From Anaerolineae bacterium (GTDB lineage Bacteria > Chloroflexota > Anaerolineae > Aggregatilineales > Phototrophicaceae): a DNA stretch of 64,000 bases. The stretch is taken from positions 1 through 64,000 of the forward strand of contig JAJEAA010000004.1 of assembly GCA_022824365.1 (NCBI GenBank), written 5' to 3'. This document shows, in pieces, positions 1-8,690 of this stretch (position 1 is its first letter; each line of letters begins with the position of its first letter). The position numbers were made by a program, and so were the translations under genes. The notes below the pieces were generated by a model, which saw nothing but the letters and a program-made list of their open reading frames with translations, had not been told where the DNA came from and did not search any database.

Positions 1-223
1 GCCGGTATTTGAAGCCATCCCGCTGAGCGGTTGCCAGATCAAACTGGTGGAGACGCTCTTCTTGCGCGCTGAGCCCGGCGGCGAGATCATCGGCTTGGTT
101 TGGCTCAATTCCGAAGTGTCCGCCTTCGAGATCAACGGCTATTGGTACAAGGTCGAGTTCGAAGGGCAAACCGGCTATATCAGCCGCTACTACCGGCGTG
201 TTCTAAACGGCGGCTGTGGCTGA
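1..223 (+). CDS. SH3-domain protein, C-terminal end (partial)
   Basis: The reading frame enters from the left edge (first full codon at base 2) and stops with TGA at 221-223, giving about 73 C-terminal residues. The pattern, a short Leu-Arg-Ala-Glu-Pro stretch, then Gly-Tyr-Trp-Tyr-Lys-Val and a Gly-Tyr-Ile-Ser close, is that of a bacterial SH3 (SH3_3) domain, usually found in secreted or wall-associated proteins. The N-terminus and any signal peptide lie outside the window, so the role is unknown. It converges on leuS. Confidence 0.6.
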   Translation, partial: PVFEAIPLSGCQIKLVETLFLRAEPGGEIIGLVWLNSEVSAFEINGYWYKVEFEGQTGYISRYYRRVLNGGCG

Positions 224-298
224 ATTTTCCATCCCCTTCACGCAGTCAAGTGTCTAGCGGGGCGAAGAGTCTTCTCGCTCTCAGCAAAGGTTTCAAAG

Positions 299-326
299 CC
301 CCTCCCTCATTTTGGGGGAGGGGTTT
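299..326. terminator. Hairpin between convergent SH3 protein and leuS
   Basis: CCCCTCCC (299-306) pairs perfectly with GGGAGGGG (316-323) and is followed by TTT. It lies between the ends of two convergent genes, so it may stop transcription from either side. The T run is short, so this is a weak intrinsic terminator call; it could also be one of the dispersed intergenic palindromes of this genome. Confidence 0.4.
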
Positions 327-338
327 GGGGTGGTGGCA

Positions 339-3110
339 TTAGACTACGATATTCACCTTCGGGTCGGTCCCATTGCGCCCCGGGATGAAGATCGCGCGCT
401 TTGGCGCCTTTCCGCCCAGGCTACGCTGGGCCGCGCCGCTGGACAGCGCCAACTCCTGCGCCCGCTCCCGCTCAATATCGACCGCCACTGAGATCGTCTC
501 GCGCGGCTTGCCGTTGATCATCACCACCAAGTCGACCATCTCTTCGCGCGCCTTCTCGGCATCGTATTCTGGCCAGGGTTGACTGTGAACACTGTAATCC
601 CAGCCCAGGCGCAACCACATCTCTTCAGCGATGTGCGGGGCGAAGGGCGCCAGCAAGCGGATCATCTGGTTCATCACCCCCCGCCAGACCTCAGCCCCGA
701 TACAATCGTCGCGCAGAGCGGCTTTTAAGGCATTCTTGAACTTCATCTGCTCGGCGATGGCGGTGTTGAAGCTGAATTCTTTCAAGCCCCGGTTGATGAC
801 TGCGATCGTCTGGTGCAGCTTGCGCTCGATATCGCGCTCGGCCGCGGCGTCGCCCTCGGCTGATGGGGGACCAGCCGTAGCGATCTCCCAGACATCATGC
901 AGCCAGCCTTGCGGACCCTTGATATTATTCTCGTTCCAGGGACCGCCCTTCTGCCAATCGAAGTTGAACATCAGGTAGCAGCGCACGACATCGGCGCCAT
1001 ACTTCTCGACCAGTTCATCCGGATTGACGACATTGCCCTTGCTCTTGGACATGCGCTGGATATCCAGGTGATGGCGCAATTGGTTCACATTGTTCTCGCC
1101 CGGGATCTCGGGGATGATGATTCCCGCATCGGGCAAGACTTCGACGAATTGCGTGACGCCCGCCATATTGACGTGCAACACATCTTCCGTGCGGTGAGCG
1201 ATCTCGCCGAAGATGCCATCAAAGCCGGCCGGCACCTGGTTCCAATCCACTACTTCGACGCGATCAGCCTGCATCCGCTCGCCGACGACCCGGCCGCTGC
1301 AGAGCACGAAGTCGCCCTGCCGCTCGCCGCCCAGCACCTGACCCTGATTGCGCAGGACAGTCATGGGTTCGTCGAAGGCGCCTTCGGGATCGCGTCCATG
1401 ACGGCGCATGGCCGCGGCCGCGTCAGCGTAGACGCCGATATCGCGCAGCACCTTGGTGAAGAAGCGCGTGTAGAGCAGGTGCATGACGGCATGTTCAGCG
1501 CCGCCGGTATAAACATCAACCGGCAGCCAATAAGCCGCTTCTTCGGCATCGAAGGGCGCCGTATCGCAATCGGGCGACAGATAACGCAGTTGATACCAGG
1601 ACGAGCACATGAAGGTATCCAGGGTATCGGTCTCGCGCCGCACACTGTCGTTTACCTTGAAGAAGGGTTCGTGATAGGTCAGAGGGCTGCGACCGGTGGG
1701 CATGAAGTCGACATCTTCCGGCAGCTCGACGGGCAAGTCTTCATCGGGCACGGGTATGATCTCATCGCCGTCGTACATCATCGGGATGGGACCGCCCCAA
1801 TAACGCTGTCGGCTGATCAGCCAGTCGCGCAAGCGGTAATTGACCGCCTCCTCGCCTTTGCCAGTCGCCTCCAGCCAATCAATCACGCGGTTTATCGCCG
1901 GGTTCTTTCGTCCCTTCCGCCAGGTGCTGAGGCTGCCGTCCATCGCGTCTGAATTGACCATGACGCCGGGTCCGTCATAGGCTTCGGTCATGCTGTCTGA
2001 AGTCAGCGGCTCAGCCATAGCCTCGGGCTGGATGACGACACGGACCTCCAGGTCATGCGCGCGGGCGAATTCGAAGTCGCGCTGGTCATGCGCCGGCACC
2101 GCCATGATCGCGCCCGTGCCATAAGTGATCATGACATAATCGGCGATCCAGATAGGAATGCGCTCGTCATTGACCGGGTTGATGGCGTATGCGCCGGTGA
2201 AGACGCCGGTCTTTTCACGATGTTCCAGCATGCGCTCGATCTCGGTCTCCAGCGCCGTCTCGTGGATGTACTCGGCGACAGCGGCGCGCTGCTCGGGCTT
2301 GGTGATCTTGTCCACCAGATCATGCTCCGGCGCCAGCACCATGAAGGTCGCGCCCCAGAGCGTATCCGGCCGCGTGGTGTAGATTTCAATGGGATGTTTG
2401 CCGATTTCGGTGTGGAAAGTAGCGCGCGCGCCCTCGCTGCGCCCGATCCAGTTGGTCTGCATAATCTTGATGGATTCGGGCCAGTCCATGCCTTCGAAGT
2501 CCAACAGTTCATCCGCGTACTTCGTGATGGCGAAGAACCACTGCTCCATCATCTTGTGCACGACCGGCTGGCCAGTGCGCTCATCCTTGCCATCGATCAC
2601 CTGCTCGTTGGCCAAGACAGTCTGCAAAGACTCCGACCAGTTGACCATAGCCGAGCCGCGGTAAGCGATGCCCTGCTCATAGAAGCGTTTGAAGAACCAC
2701 TCGGACCATTTGTAGTACTCGGGCGTGCAGGAGATGGCTTCGCGCTCCCAATCGAACATGGCGCCCATGCTGCGCAGTTGCTCGCGCATCCGCTCGATAT
2801 TGGCGTAAGTCCACTTCCAGGGGTGGATATTGCGCGAGATTGCCGCTTGCTCGGCGGGCAGGCCGAAGGCGTCGAAGCCCATCGGGAAGAGCACGTTATA
2901 GCCCTTCATGCGCATCCAGCGGGCGCGCGCGTCGGAGGGGGTCATGGCGAACCAGTGTCCGATATGCAAATCGCCGGAGGGGTATGGCAGCATGGTCAAG
3001 GCGTAGTGCTTCGGCTTGTCCCAGTCGACTTCGGACCGGTAGAGCTTGGTCTCGTCCCATTTGCGCTGCCATTTCACTTCGATCGCATGTGGTTGGTAAG
3101 TTTCAGACAT
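339..3110 (-). CDS. leuS: Leucyl-tRNA synthetase
   Basis: This cytoplasmic class Ia synthetase of 923 residues charges tRNA-Leu. The HIGH motif is intact at residues 49-52, after Leu-Pro-Tyr-Pro-Ser-Gly. The MSKS part of the KMSKS loop is at 687-690 with Arg in place of the first Lys. The CP1 editing domain lies between roughly residues 230 and 420, including a Thr-Thr-Arg-Pro-Asp-Thr motif. The protein is longer than the usual 800-870 residues; the extra length is mainly an insertion of about 100 residues just before the KMSKS loop, where LeuRS-specific domains vary. A GGGGGAG purine stretch lies upstream of the ATG. It is transcribed alone. The call is secure. Confidence 0.97.
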   Translation of the reverse strand: MSETYQPHAIEVKWQRKWDETKLYRSEVDWDKPKHYALTMLPYPSGDLHIGHWFAMTPSDARARWMRMKGYNVLFPMGFDAFGLPAEQAAISRNIHPWKWTYANIERMREQLRSMGAMFDWEREAISCTPEYYKWSEWFFKRFYEQGIAYRGSAMVNWSESLQTVLANEQVIDGKDERTGQPVVHKMMEQWFFAITKYADELLDFEGMDWPESIKIMQTNWIGRSEGARATFHTEIGKHPIEIYTTRPDTLWGATFMVLAPEHDLVDKITKPEQRAAVAEYIHETALETEIERMLEHREKTGVFTGAYAINPVNDERIPIWIADYVMITYGTGAIMAVPAHDQRDFEFARAHDLEVRVVIQPEAMAEPLTSDSMTEAYDGPGVMVNSDAMDGSLSTWRKGRKNPAINRVIDWLEATGKGEEAVNYRLRDWLISRQRYWGGPIPMMYDGDEIIPVPDEDLPVELPEDVDFMPTGRSPLTYHEPFFKVNDSVRRETDTLDTFMCSSWYQLRYLSPDCDTAPFDAEEAAYWLPVDVYTGGAEHAVMHLLYTRFFTKVLRDIGVYADAAAAMRRHGRDPEGAFDEPMTVLRNQGQVLGGERQGDFVLCSGRVVGERMQADRVEVVDWNQVPAGFDGIFGEIAHRTEDVLHVNMAGVTQFVEVLPDAGIIIPEIPGENNVNQLRHHLDIQRMSKSKGNVVNPDELVEKYGADVVRCYLMFNFDWQKGGPWNENNIKGPQGWLHDVWEIATAGPPSAEGDAAAERDIERKLHQTIAVINRGLKEFSFNTAIAEQMKFKNALKAALRDDCIGAEVWRGVMNQMIRLLAPFAPHIAEEMWLRLGWDYSVHSQPWPEYDAEKAREEMVDLVVMINGKPRETISVAVDIERERAQELALSSGAAQRSLGGKAPKRAIFIPGRNGTDPKVNIVV

Positions 3111-3389
3111 TTTGCTTTGCTCCCCCTCAGATCTGCTTGCTAAACAACAAGCGCTTAGGCTCGCTAATGAATGCGAGTCGCATGAACTAAATTAATTGTG
3201 ATTGAGCTTGGGCAGGTAAAAACTTGGCAGTGGCGGAGAGCCTGAAATGCGCAATCGCTGTGGACTACATAAGGAAAGAGCGGGCCACCCCGGCGCCCGA
3301 CATTTTCACTTTCATCTCAAGCCTGCTTTCCTACAATAATTGCGGTGCGGCACAGACTACCATGAATCCAAACGGCTGTAAACAGCGAC
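3111..3389. other. leuS leader region, no gene
   Basis: This gap of about 280 bases lies upstream of leuS and contains no convincing gene. It presumably holds the leuS promoter and 5' leader. On the minus strand a GGGGTGGCCCGC stretch (around 3275-3295) recalls the T-box core but lacks its A and has no clear terminator behind it, so no riboswitch is called. Confidence 0.4.
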
Positions 3390-3579
3390 TTAGCCGCCCC
3401 AGGTCTGGCGGAGGACGCGCAGCCAGTTCTGATGACTCAGTTTGCGCAGCAGTTGGTCGTTGTAGCCCGCTTCTTGCAAAGCCGCGATCAGATTGGGCAG
3501 CTTGGACACATCGCCCACCGCATCAGGCACGCGCGCCCCGTCGTAGTCCGATCCCAAGCCCACGCGCGTTTCGCCCAGC
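3390..3579 (-). pseudogene. Relic of dipeptidase 3' end (duplicate)
   Basis: Bases 3399-3579 match 6318-6498, the last 60 or so codons of the intact M19 dipeptidase gene, with about six mismatches in 181 bases and the same orientation. The frame is still open and ends in its own TAA at 3390-3392 with a slightly different tail (Gly-Gly instead of Lys-Asp). Homology stops abruptly at 3579, so the first five sixths of the gene is absent and the piece cannot be functional. The two copies are direct repeats flanking the LysM protein gene, which suggests a past duplication or insertion. Confidence 0.85.
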
Positions 3580-3665
3580 TTTGATCTGATTTCCTGCGCT
3601 GCGGCAGCAAGGACATTGGTTCATCCCCTAACTGTACAGCAATATGCAAAAATCCACTGAAAAGC

Positions 3666-3693
3666 TTGACGTCCTTAAAAATGAGATTATACT
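3666..3693 (+). promoter_or_regulatory. Sigma-70-type promoter for the 3810/3949 genes
   Basis: TTGACG (3666-3671), a 16-base spacer and TATACT (3688-3693) lie in an AT-rich patch. A second TATAAT-like box follows a few bases on. It would drive the small signal-peptide frame at 3810 and the secreted LysM protein at 3949. Confidence 0.55.
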
Positions 3694-3809
3694 GTATAAT
3701 GATCCTATAAGACAGGCTTTTGATATATTCATCCCGACTAACCATTATGCTCAGAATCACGCTGGCGATGCCTGCCAACCAGTGCCCTCCTAATCAAGGA
3801 AGATCCCCC

Positions 3810-3923
3810 ATGTACCCCAAAGCTCTTAGACCGGTTCTCATTGCCGCCCTGTTCTTGATCGCCGCTCCCCTTGTCCAATCCCAGCGCCAACGACTCACCC
3901 CCCCCCCCCGCAACTCTCGTTAA
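3810..3923 (+). CDS. Short signal-peptide frame ending in a poly-C tract
   Basis: A good ribosome binding site (AAGGAAGA, six to seven bases upstream) precedes an ATG that encodes Met-Tyr-Pro-Lys, then a hydrophobic stretch and an Ala-Pro-Leu-Val-Gln-Ser-Gln end, i.e. a typical signal peptide. The frame then runs into a run of 12 C (3898-3909) and stops at 3921. Loss of one C, or gain of two, would fuse it in frame to the downstream LysM protein. It could be a contingency switch, the stub of a broken secreted protein, or a leader peptide coupled to the next gene. No function is assigned. Confidence 0.45.
   Translation: MYPKALRPVLIAALFLIAAPLVQSQRQRLTPPPRNSR
3898..3909 (+). repeat. C12 homopolymer tract
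   Basis: Twelve consecutive C residues lie inside the short signal-peptide frame. Tracts of this length are prone to slipped-strand changes in bacteria. A change of one base would alter the frame feeding into the secreted protein downstream. Confidence 0.9.
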
Positions 3924-3948
3924 ATCCCGATCTTCGCCGGGGTTCATT

Positions 3949-6276
3949 ATGAACTCCGGATTTATTCTCAAGCTCATCTTGATTGCGACTCTTTTGCTGC
4001 TATTGCCGGCGCTGCCCGCTTTCGCCGCCACCATCAATGTGGACAGCGGCTGCACGCTTGCCCAAGCCATCAACGAAGCCAACGGCGCGGCCAAGCCCGA
4101 AGGCGTCACCTGCGAAGAAGGCAATGACACCAGCGGCAGCACGGACACAATTGTCATACCCAGCAACTTCGCCGGAACCGGGAAAATTACCCTCTCGTCG
4201 CCTTTGCCCACGCTGACCTCCCACATCATCATCAATGGAAACAGCAACGTACTCAGCGGCGGAGACTCGACCCACTTATTCGTAACGGGCAGCGGCGCGC
4301 ATGTCACCTTGCGGCGATTGTCACTAAGACAAGGACATAGCGATGACGGAGCGGCCGCGATAGACCACAAAGCCGGCAGTCTGGTCCTCGAAAACGTCTT
4401 TGTTTCGAACAACGGGGTCGATAGAGACGACACCGGCAGCGCCGGCGCGGGAGCAATCTTAAGCAGCAGCGCCCTGACCATCTCGGGCAGCGTATTTCAT
4501 GGTAATTCCGGCTATAAGGACAGCGGCGATGTACCGGCATCGATCAAGCATACAGCGGGCAATCTAACCATCGACAGCACCGTCTTCCGTGCTGGCGCGG
4601 GCAGCTATGAGATCAGCGCCGCCGTGACCGGAACCGCGACTGTCACCATAAGGAACAGCACCTTTTTTGGCACCGACACCCAGACAAATCCATCCGTGCT
4701 GATAAAAGGCGCTGGCGTAACATCGTATGTGCACCACATCACCAGCCAGGACGGCATCGCTTTCGGGGCGGGCACGCATCATCTGCGCAACAGCATCATT
4801 TACGACGACTCCAGCGAATGCGTACTTGTCGACAGCGGATCGTTGACCAGCAACTCGAACAACATCATCGAGACAAACAATTGCGGCGGCTCGCCCTCGA
4901 ACGCCGATCCGCTGCTGCCCGAGCGGCAAATTGGTCAGGGAACTGTACCCAGATTTTTGGCGCTGCCGCCCAACAGCCCGGCGGTTGACGCGGCCGGCGA
5001 CTGCACCGCCTACACCACCACCAGTCACAACGGCGTGACCCGACCATCGCCGGCCGGCGGGGCTTGCGATATAGGCGCATTTGAACTGGAACAGGCGCAG
5101 CCGCCGCCCGTGGCCTGTTTCACCTTCAGGGTGGATGACGACAACAGCCTGAAATATTACTTTGACGCCAGCGTCTGCTCGGAAGGTCACAACATCAACA
5201 GCTACGGATGGACCTTCAGCGATGGCGATAATACTCCGAATAGCGGGAATCAGGTTTCTTATACTTTCGCCACAGCCGGCCAGTACACCGTCCGCCTGAC
5301 GGTCCAAGACAGTTACGGCGGCCGCGATTCCACGGAGCAAATTATCTCGGTGCAGGCGCCGCTGACCGCGGCAATAGCCGGTTTCAGCTACGAAGCGACG
5401 GGCTCGCGCGTCGTCTTCAAGTCAACATCGACCGGCAGCAACCTCGAATACAGTTGGGATGTCGATGGCGATGGCAACGAAGATTACAACGTCGCCAATT
5501 TCGCGCATACTTACTCGTCTCCGGGTACTTATACCGTGACGCTGACGGCCAGCAACGCCAAGCCCAGCAGCGATACCGCCAGCCAGGAAGTTGTGGTGAG
5601 CTTTGCCGCGCCGCCGCGATCTGGCGGGACGGGCGCCCCGGCCGCGGGAAGCTCGCCGGCTGCCGCGCCCGAGCAGGTCGATTCCACCTGCGAGTCGCTG
5701 CCGGAGAATGTAGAAGTCAAGCCCATGACCGAATCGACGGAGTGTCAACTGGTGCGTGACCACCAGATCAGCGATCCGGCGGTGGCGGCGGAAGCCATCG
5801 CCGCCGTCGATGTCTGGAGTTGGGTTTTGCCGGACACCAAGGTCTGCTTTCAGGGGCAGAGCGGCTCGATTCGCTTCATCGACACGGGCGTCTTGCCGCG
5901 CCGCACCATGGACAAGCAGGTTTTCAGCGATGGCGGCATGATCTGCACGATGATTGACGGTCCCGGCATTGTCGCCTTGGCGCCTGGTCCGCCCGCCCCG
6001 ACGCCGGTTCCAGCGCAGGAACCGGCCGCTGTCAGCCTGCCCGCCGCGCCACCGGCATCCGCGCCCGCCTGCACGGTCGACGCGCAGTCGAATCCGCCCC
6101 GCGACGACGGCTCGCTGATTCATATCGTCCAGCCGGGCGATTGCCTCTGGTCGATCGCCAACGCTTATAGCTTGACCTTCGGCGAGCTTGTGCGCCTGAA
6201 TGGCCTGGACTGGAACAATTCCATGCCGCCAATCCAGCCGGGGCAAGAGATAATCGTCGGCGCGGCTTCTGAATAA
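3949..6276 (+). CDS. Secreted beta-helix / PKD / LysM protein
   Basis: From the ATG at 3949 the product has 775 residues. That start is chosen because a clear signal peptide (Leu-rich, ending Ala-Phe-Ala) begins there; the open frame extends upstream to 3871 without signal character. After cleavage comes a CSLREA-like start (Cys-Thr-Leu-Ala-Gln-Ala-Ile-Asn), then a Ser/Thr/Asn-rich right-handed beta-helix region to about residue 330. Two PKD domains follow (about 386-468 and 471-550), then a Pro/Ala linker, a Cys-containing domain (about 590-680) and a C-terminal LysM domain (about 724-770). LysM suggests attachment to peptidoglycan or another glycan. It is probably an exported surface or adhesive protein; the ligand is unknown. 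Confidence 0.8.
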   Translation: MNSGFILKLILIATLLLLLPALPAFAATINVDSGCTLAQAINEANGAAKPEGVTCEEGNDTSGSTDTIVIPSNFAGTGKITLSSPLPTLTSHIIINGNSNVLSGGDSTHLFVTGSGAHVTLRRLSLRQGHSDDGAAAIDHKAGSLVLENVFVSNNGVDRDDTGSAGAGAILSSSALTISGSVFHGNSGYKDSGDVPASIKHTAGNLTIDSTVFRAGAGSYEISAAVTGTATVTIRNSTFFGTDTQTNPSVLIKGAGVTSYVHHITSQDGIAFGAGTHHLRNSIIYDDSSECVLVDSGSLTSNSNNIIETNNCGGSPSNADPLLPERQIGQGTVPRFLALPPNSPAVDAAGDCTAYTTTSHNGVTRPSPAGGACDIGAFELEQAQPPPVACFTFRVDDDNSLKYYFDASVCSEGHNINSYGWTFSDGDNTPNSGNQVSYTFATAGQYTVRLTVQDSYGGRDSTEQIISVQAPLTAAIAGFSYEATGSRVVFKSTSTGSNLEYSWDVDGDGNEDYNVANFAHTYSSPGTYTVTLTASNAKPSSDTASQEVVVSFAAPPRSGGTGAPAAGSSPAAAPEQVDSTCESLPENVEVKPMTESTECQLVRDHQISDPAVAAEAIAAVDVWSWVLPDTKVCFQGQSGSIRFIDTGVLPRRTMDKQVFSDGGMICTMIDGPGIVALAPGPPAPTPVPAQEPAAVSLPAAPPASAPACTVDAQSNPPRDDGSLIHIVQPGDCLWSIANAYSLTFGELVRLNGLDWNNSMPPIQPGQEIIVGAASE

Positions 6277-6308
6277 GCGAGGGCCGGGGTCCGCGTCAAA
6301 GGCAGCGG

Positions 6309-7361
6309 CTAGTCTTTCCAGGTCTGGCGAAGGACGCGCAGCCAGTTCTGATGACTCAGTTTGCGCAGCAGTTGGTCATTGTAGCCCGCTTCTTGCAAAG
6401 CCGCGATCAGATTCGGCAGCTTGGACACATCGCCCACCGCATCAGGCACGCGCGCGCCGTCGTAGTCCGAGCCTAAGCCCACGCGCGTTTCGCCCAGCCG
6501 CTCGACCAGATAATCGAGATGCCGCACCATAATATCCAGCGGGCGGTCGCTATCCCAAGCGCCGTCCTCGTTGAGGAAGCCGGTGGCGAAGTTCAAGCCC
6601 ACCATGCCATCGGAGGCTTTGATCGCGTCCAGTTGCTTGTCGGTGAGATTGCGCGAGATCGGGCAAAGCGCATGAACGTTGGAATGGGTGGCGACCAAGG
6701 GCGCATCGCTCAGCGCGGCGACATCCCAGAAGCCCGCTTCGTTCATGTGCGAGAGGTCAATCATGATGCCGAGTTCGTTGCAGCGCTTTACCAGGCGTTT
6801 GCCGGCGTCGGTCAAGCCGGGACCAATATCGGGCGAGGAGGGATAGGCGATCGGCACGCCATGGGCAAATATCGTCGGGCGGCTCCAGACGATGCCCAGC
6901 GAGCGAAGACCGGCCTGGTAATAGACTTCCAGCGCGTCGAGATCTTCATCAATCGCTTCCGCGCCTTCAAAGTGCAGGATGGCGGCAAAGACGTCATTAT
7001 CGATGCAGTTCTGCAATTCGGCAGCGCTCCGCACGACCTTGACCTGTCCTTCCGATAGCGATTCAAGCCGAAAGAGGTCGGCCGTCAATCGATTGGCCGC
7101 AGCCTGTGAAATGTCGAAATCGACCGCAGGCGATGTATAGGGTTTGCTCGTATCCGGCATGTTGTCGGGGTCGATCCGACGCTCAGGGTTGGGTACAAAG
7201 ACCGCGAAGAAACCGCCGGCGAAGCCACCGCGCCGCGCCCGAACGAGGTCGATATGCCCGCCGTCCATTTCGCGTAGAAAGTCGCTCAACTCCAGATCGT
7301 CGTTGTTGTAAAAGCGCAATAAGGTATCGTTGTGTCCGTCAAATATCGGAAACTCGGGCAT
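6309..7361 (-). CDS. Membrane dipeptidase (peptidase M19)
   Basis: This is a zinc dipeptidase of the renal dipeptidase family, about 350 residues, likely hydrolysing dipeptides, possibly of D-amino acids. The start at 7361 sits seven bases after GGGGAG; in-frame ATGs at 7364 and 7382 are alternatives. The family marks are present: the N-terminal His-Asn-Asp metal pair (residues 10-12), the bridging Glu in His-Phe-Glu-Gly, His-Met near Leu-Ser-His-Met-Asn, a further His in Thr-His-Ser-Asn, and the Gly-Ser-Asp-Tyr-Asp-Gly motif near the C-terminus. No signal peptide is visible, so it is probably cytoplasmic. A 181-bp copy of its 3' end lies 2.9 kb away at 3399-3579. Confidence 0.92.
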   Translation of the reverse strand: MPEFPIFDGHNDTLLRFYNNDDLELSDFLREMDGGHIDLVRARRGGFAGGFFAVFVPNPERRIDPDNMPDTSKPYTSPAVDFDISQAAANRLTADLFRLESLSEGQVKVVRSAAELQNCIDNDVFAAILHFEGAEAIDEDLDALEVYYQAGLRSLGIVWSRPTIFAHGVPIAYPSSPDIGPGLTDAGKRLVKRCNELGIMIDLSHMNEAGFWDVAALSDAPLVATHSNVHALCPISRNLTDKQLDAIKASDGMVGLNFATGFLNEDGAWDSDRPLDIMVRHLDYLVERLGETRVGLGSDYDGARVPDAVGDVSKLPNLIAALQEAGYNDQLLRKLSHQNWLRVLRQTWKD

Positions 7362-7510
7362 CATGATTCTCCCCGCATACAAACGTTCATTTACCCTCAG
7401 ATGATGTCAGCAAATGCGCCGTCATGCAACCGCAAGCTGCGCAACAACTGTCGAAAACAAAACGCAGTTCGGATGAACTGCGCCGCGATGCAAAGAATTA
7501 TTCGGATCCT

Positions 7511-7774
7511 CTATTCGTTTTCGTAGCGCTTGCGCCGCTTATGGACGGGCACAGGCGCGCGCGCCGGTTTCCGGTTCTGCGGCGCTTTGACATCAAAGAG
7601 ATCGTCCAACTCTTTCAGCATCCGCCGCCCCGCGTTCAGCAAGTCTTCCCAAATGCTGCGTTTGTGTTTCGCCACGATAAGAGCAGTCCTTTCCGAGTAC
7701 GAGAACAATGCGCCGTAACGCCGGGCTCGTTGCGCGTCAAAAAGCTCAAGCGCCGGCCGGGAGCCACCCAACAA
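7511..7774 (-). CDS. Small basic hypothetical protein
   Basis: This is an open frame of 87 residues with a basic C-terminus (Lys-Arg-Arg-Lys-Arg) and a helical centre. It begins 29 bases inside the end of the small membrane protein gene at 7746-7961, so the two may be co-translated, or the true start may lie further in. I do not recognise a family, and the frame could be spurious. Confidence 0.35.
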   Translation of the reverse strand: MLGGSRPALELFDAQRARRYGALFSYSERTALIVAKHKRSIWEDLLNAGRRMLKELDDLFDVKAPQNRKPARAPVPVHKRRKRYENE

Positions 7775-7961
7775 TCATCGACAAAATCGCAAGGGCGATA
7801 CCGATATTCAACGCGATGAGAATCCGCAATATGCCGCGCAATTCCGCGATGTCCGCCTTTGTTGCCATATGCGACAAGGCTTCATCGACGCGCCCTTCCA
7901 AGCGCGCGATGCGTCCTTCTGATTGTATGGCCGATTCCATTAGCGCTATCTCCGCAGGCAT
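7746..7961 (-). CDS. Small coiled-coil membrane protein
   Basis: The product has 71 residues: an N-terminal amphipathic stretch with heptad-like spacing (Arg-Ile-Ala-Arg-Leu-Glu), a Thr-Lys-Ala-Asp-Ile-Ala-Glu-Leu segment and one C-terminal membrane helix. This layout is common in small bacterial and phage coiled-coil anchored proteins, but no function follows from it. It lies just downstream of tRNA-Ala on the same strand. Confidence 0.5.
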   Translation of the reverse strand: MPAEIALMESAIQSEGRIARLEGRVDEALSHMATKADIAELRGILRILIALNIGIALAILSMIVGWLPAGA

Positions 7962-7971
7962 AACGTCAAAG

Positions 7972-8044
7972 TGGACCTGAGGGGACTCGAACCCCTGACT
8001 TCCACAATGCCATTGTGGCGCTCTCCCAACTGAGCTACAGGCCC
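7972..8044 (-). tRNA. tRNA-Ala (anticodon GGC)
   Basis: The minus strand folds as a complete cloverleaf of 73 bases: a seven-pair acceptor stem (one G-U), D arm GCTC/GAGC with an eight-base loop, anticodon stem CCACA/TGTGG with loop ATGGCAT (anticodon GGC), and T arm with TTCGAGT. The discriminator base is A. CCA is not encoded. It reads GCC and, by wobble, GCU alanine codons. Confidence 0.97.
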
Positions 8045-8091
8045 CTGCGACAGCGTATCTTAGCGACGCGCGAGCGGGCTGTCAATAGCAG

Positions 8092-8580
8092 CTAATTCAA
8101 GCGTATTTCAGCCTCGGTTTCCGCTTCTTCAGCGAAATCCAATTCGCCGCATGTATGACAAGGTTTTTCGACGAGCCGCTCTGTTCGGCCTTCGGAGTTG
8201 CTTGGGGCGTAAACCAGCCCGGTCCCGCGCACCGCCTCGCGCAATTCGGCGACTTCGTCCAAGAGGCGATCGATCTTTTCATCTCGCAGCCGCTCTTGCG
8301 CCGGCTGGTCATAAAGCCACCGCCGCAACAATCGATAGATTGTTATGAGAACGACATAGCCGGTGTGGAAGTAGAAGGAGACGATCCAAAGTGAAAAGAG
8401 GGTGAACGAGAGGGGCGGACCAATATTTTCCGAAGAAGCGACTATCGGCACTGGCTCGCCGAAAGTCCAGGCTCTTAGTACTAATGCCGCTACCGCCACC
8501 GCGTAAATCAGCAGATGCAAGCCATAGACCTGGTACATATTTAGGCGGCGCCTGCGTTTGCGCTTGCGCTTGCGCGGCAT
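8092..8580 (-). CDS. Two-helix membrane protein with CxxC tail
   Basis: The product has 162 residues. A very basic N-terminus (about ten Arg/Lys) is followed by two membrane helices (about 17-38 and 55-82), an Arg-rich loop, a short coiled coil (Glu-Lys-Ile-Asp-Arg-Leu-Leu-Asp-Glu-Val) and a Cys-His-Thr-Cys-Gly knuckle near the acidic C-terminus. It resembles the 2TM-domain family; the Cys pair could bind zinc. It is divergent from the epimerase gene at 8691. Confidence 0.6.
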   Translation of the reverse strand: MPRKRKRKRRRRLNMYQVYGLHLLIYAVAVAALVLRAWTFGEPVPIVASSENIGPPLSFTLFSLWIVSFYFHTGYVVLITIYRLLRRWLYDQPAQERLRDEKIDRLLDEVAELREAVRGTGLVYAPSNSEGRTERLVEKPCHTCGELDFAEEAETEAEIRLN

Positions 8581-8690
8581 GATAAGCTCCTGTATCGCTG
8601 TCTATATTATAGTGGAAAACCAGCGTGCCGATTCGCATCATTTCATGGCATAATACGCCACAGTGATTAGACATCGAATGAGACAAACTA

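Noticed and set aside
897-3143. Long open frames on the plus strand opposite leuS (897-1952, 2055-3143)
   Set aside because: They mirror leuS codon by codon in a GC-rich gene, have no ribosome binding sites and encode no recognisable domains.
3260-3310. T-box-like core (GGGGTGGCCCGC on the minus strand) ahead of leuS
   Set aside because: The central A is missing, no specifier stem with a Leu codon could be drawn, and no terminator hairpin with a T run follows before the start codon.
3488-3778. Minus-strand frame of 96 codons over the dipeptidase relic
   Set aside because: It is in another frame from the true relic and has no protein-like features.
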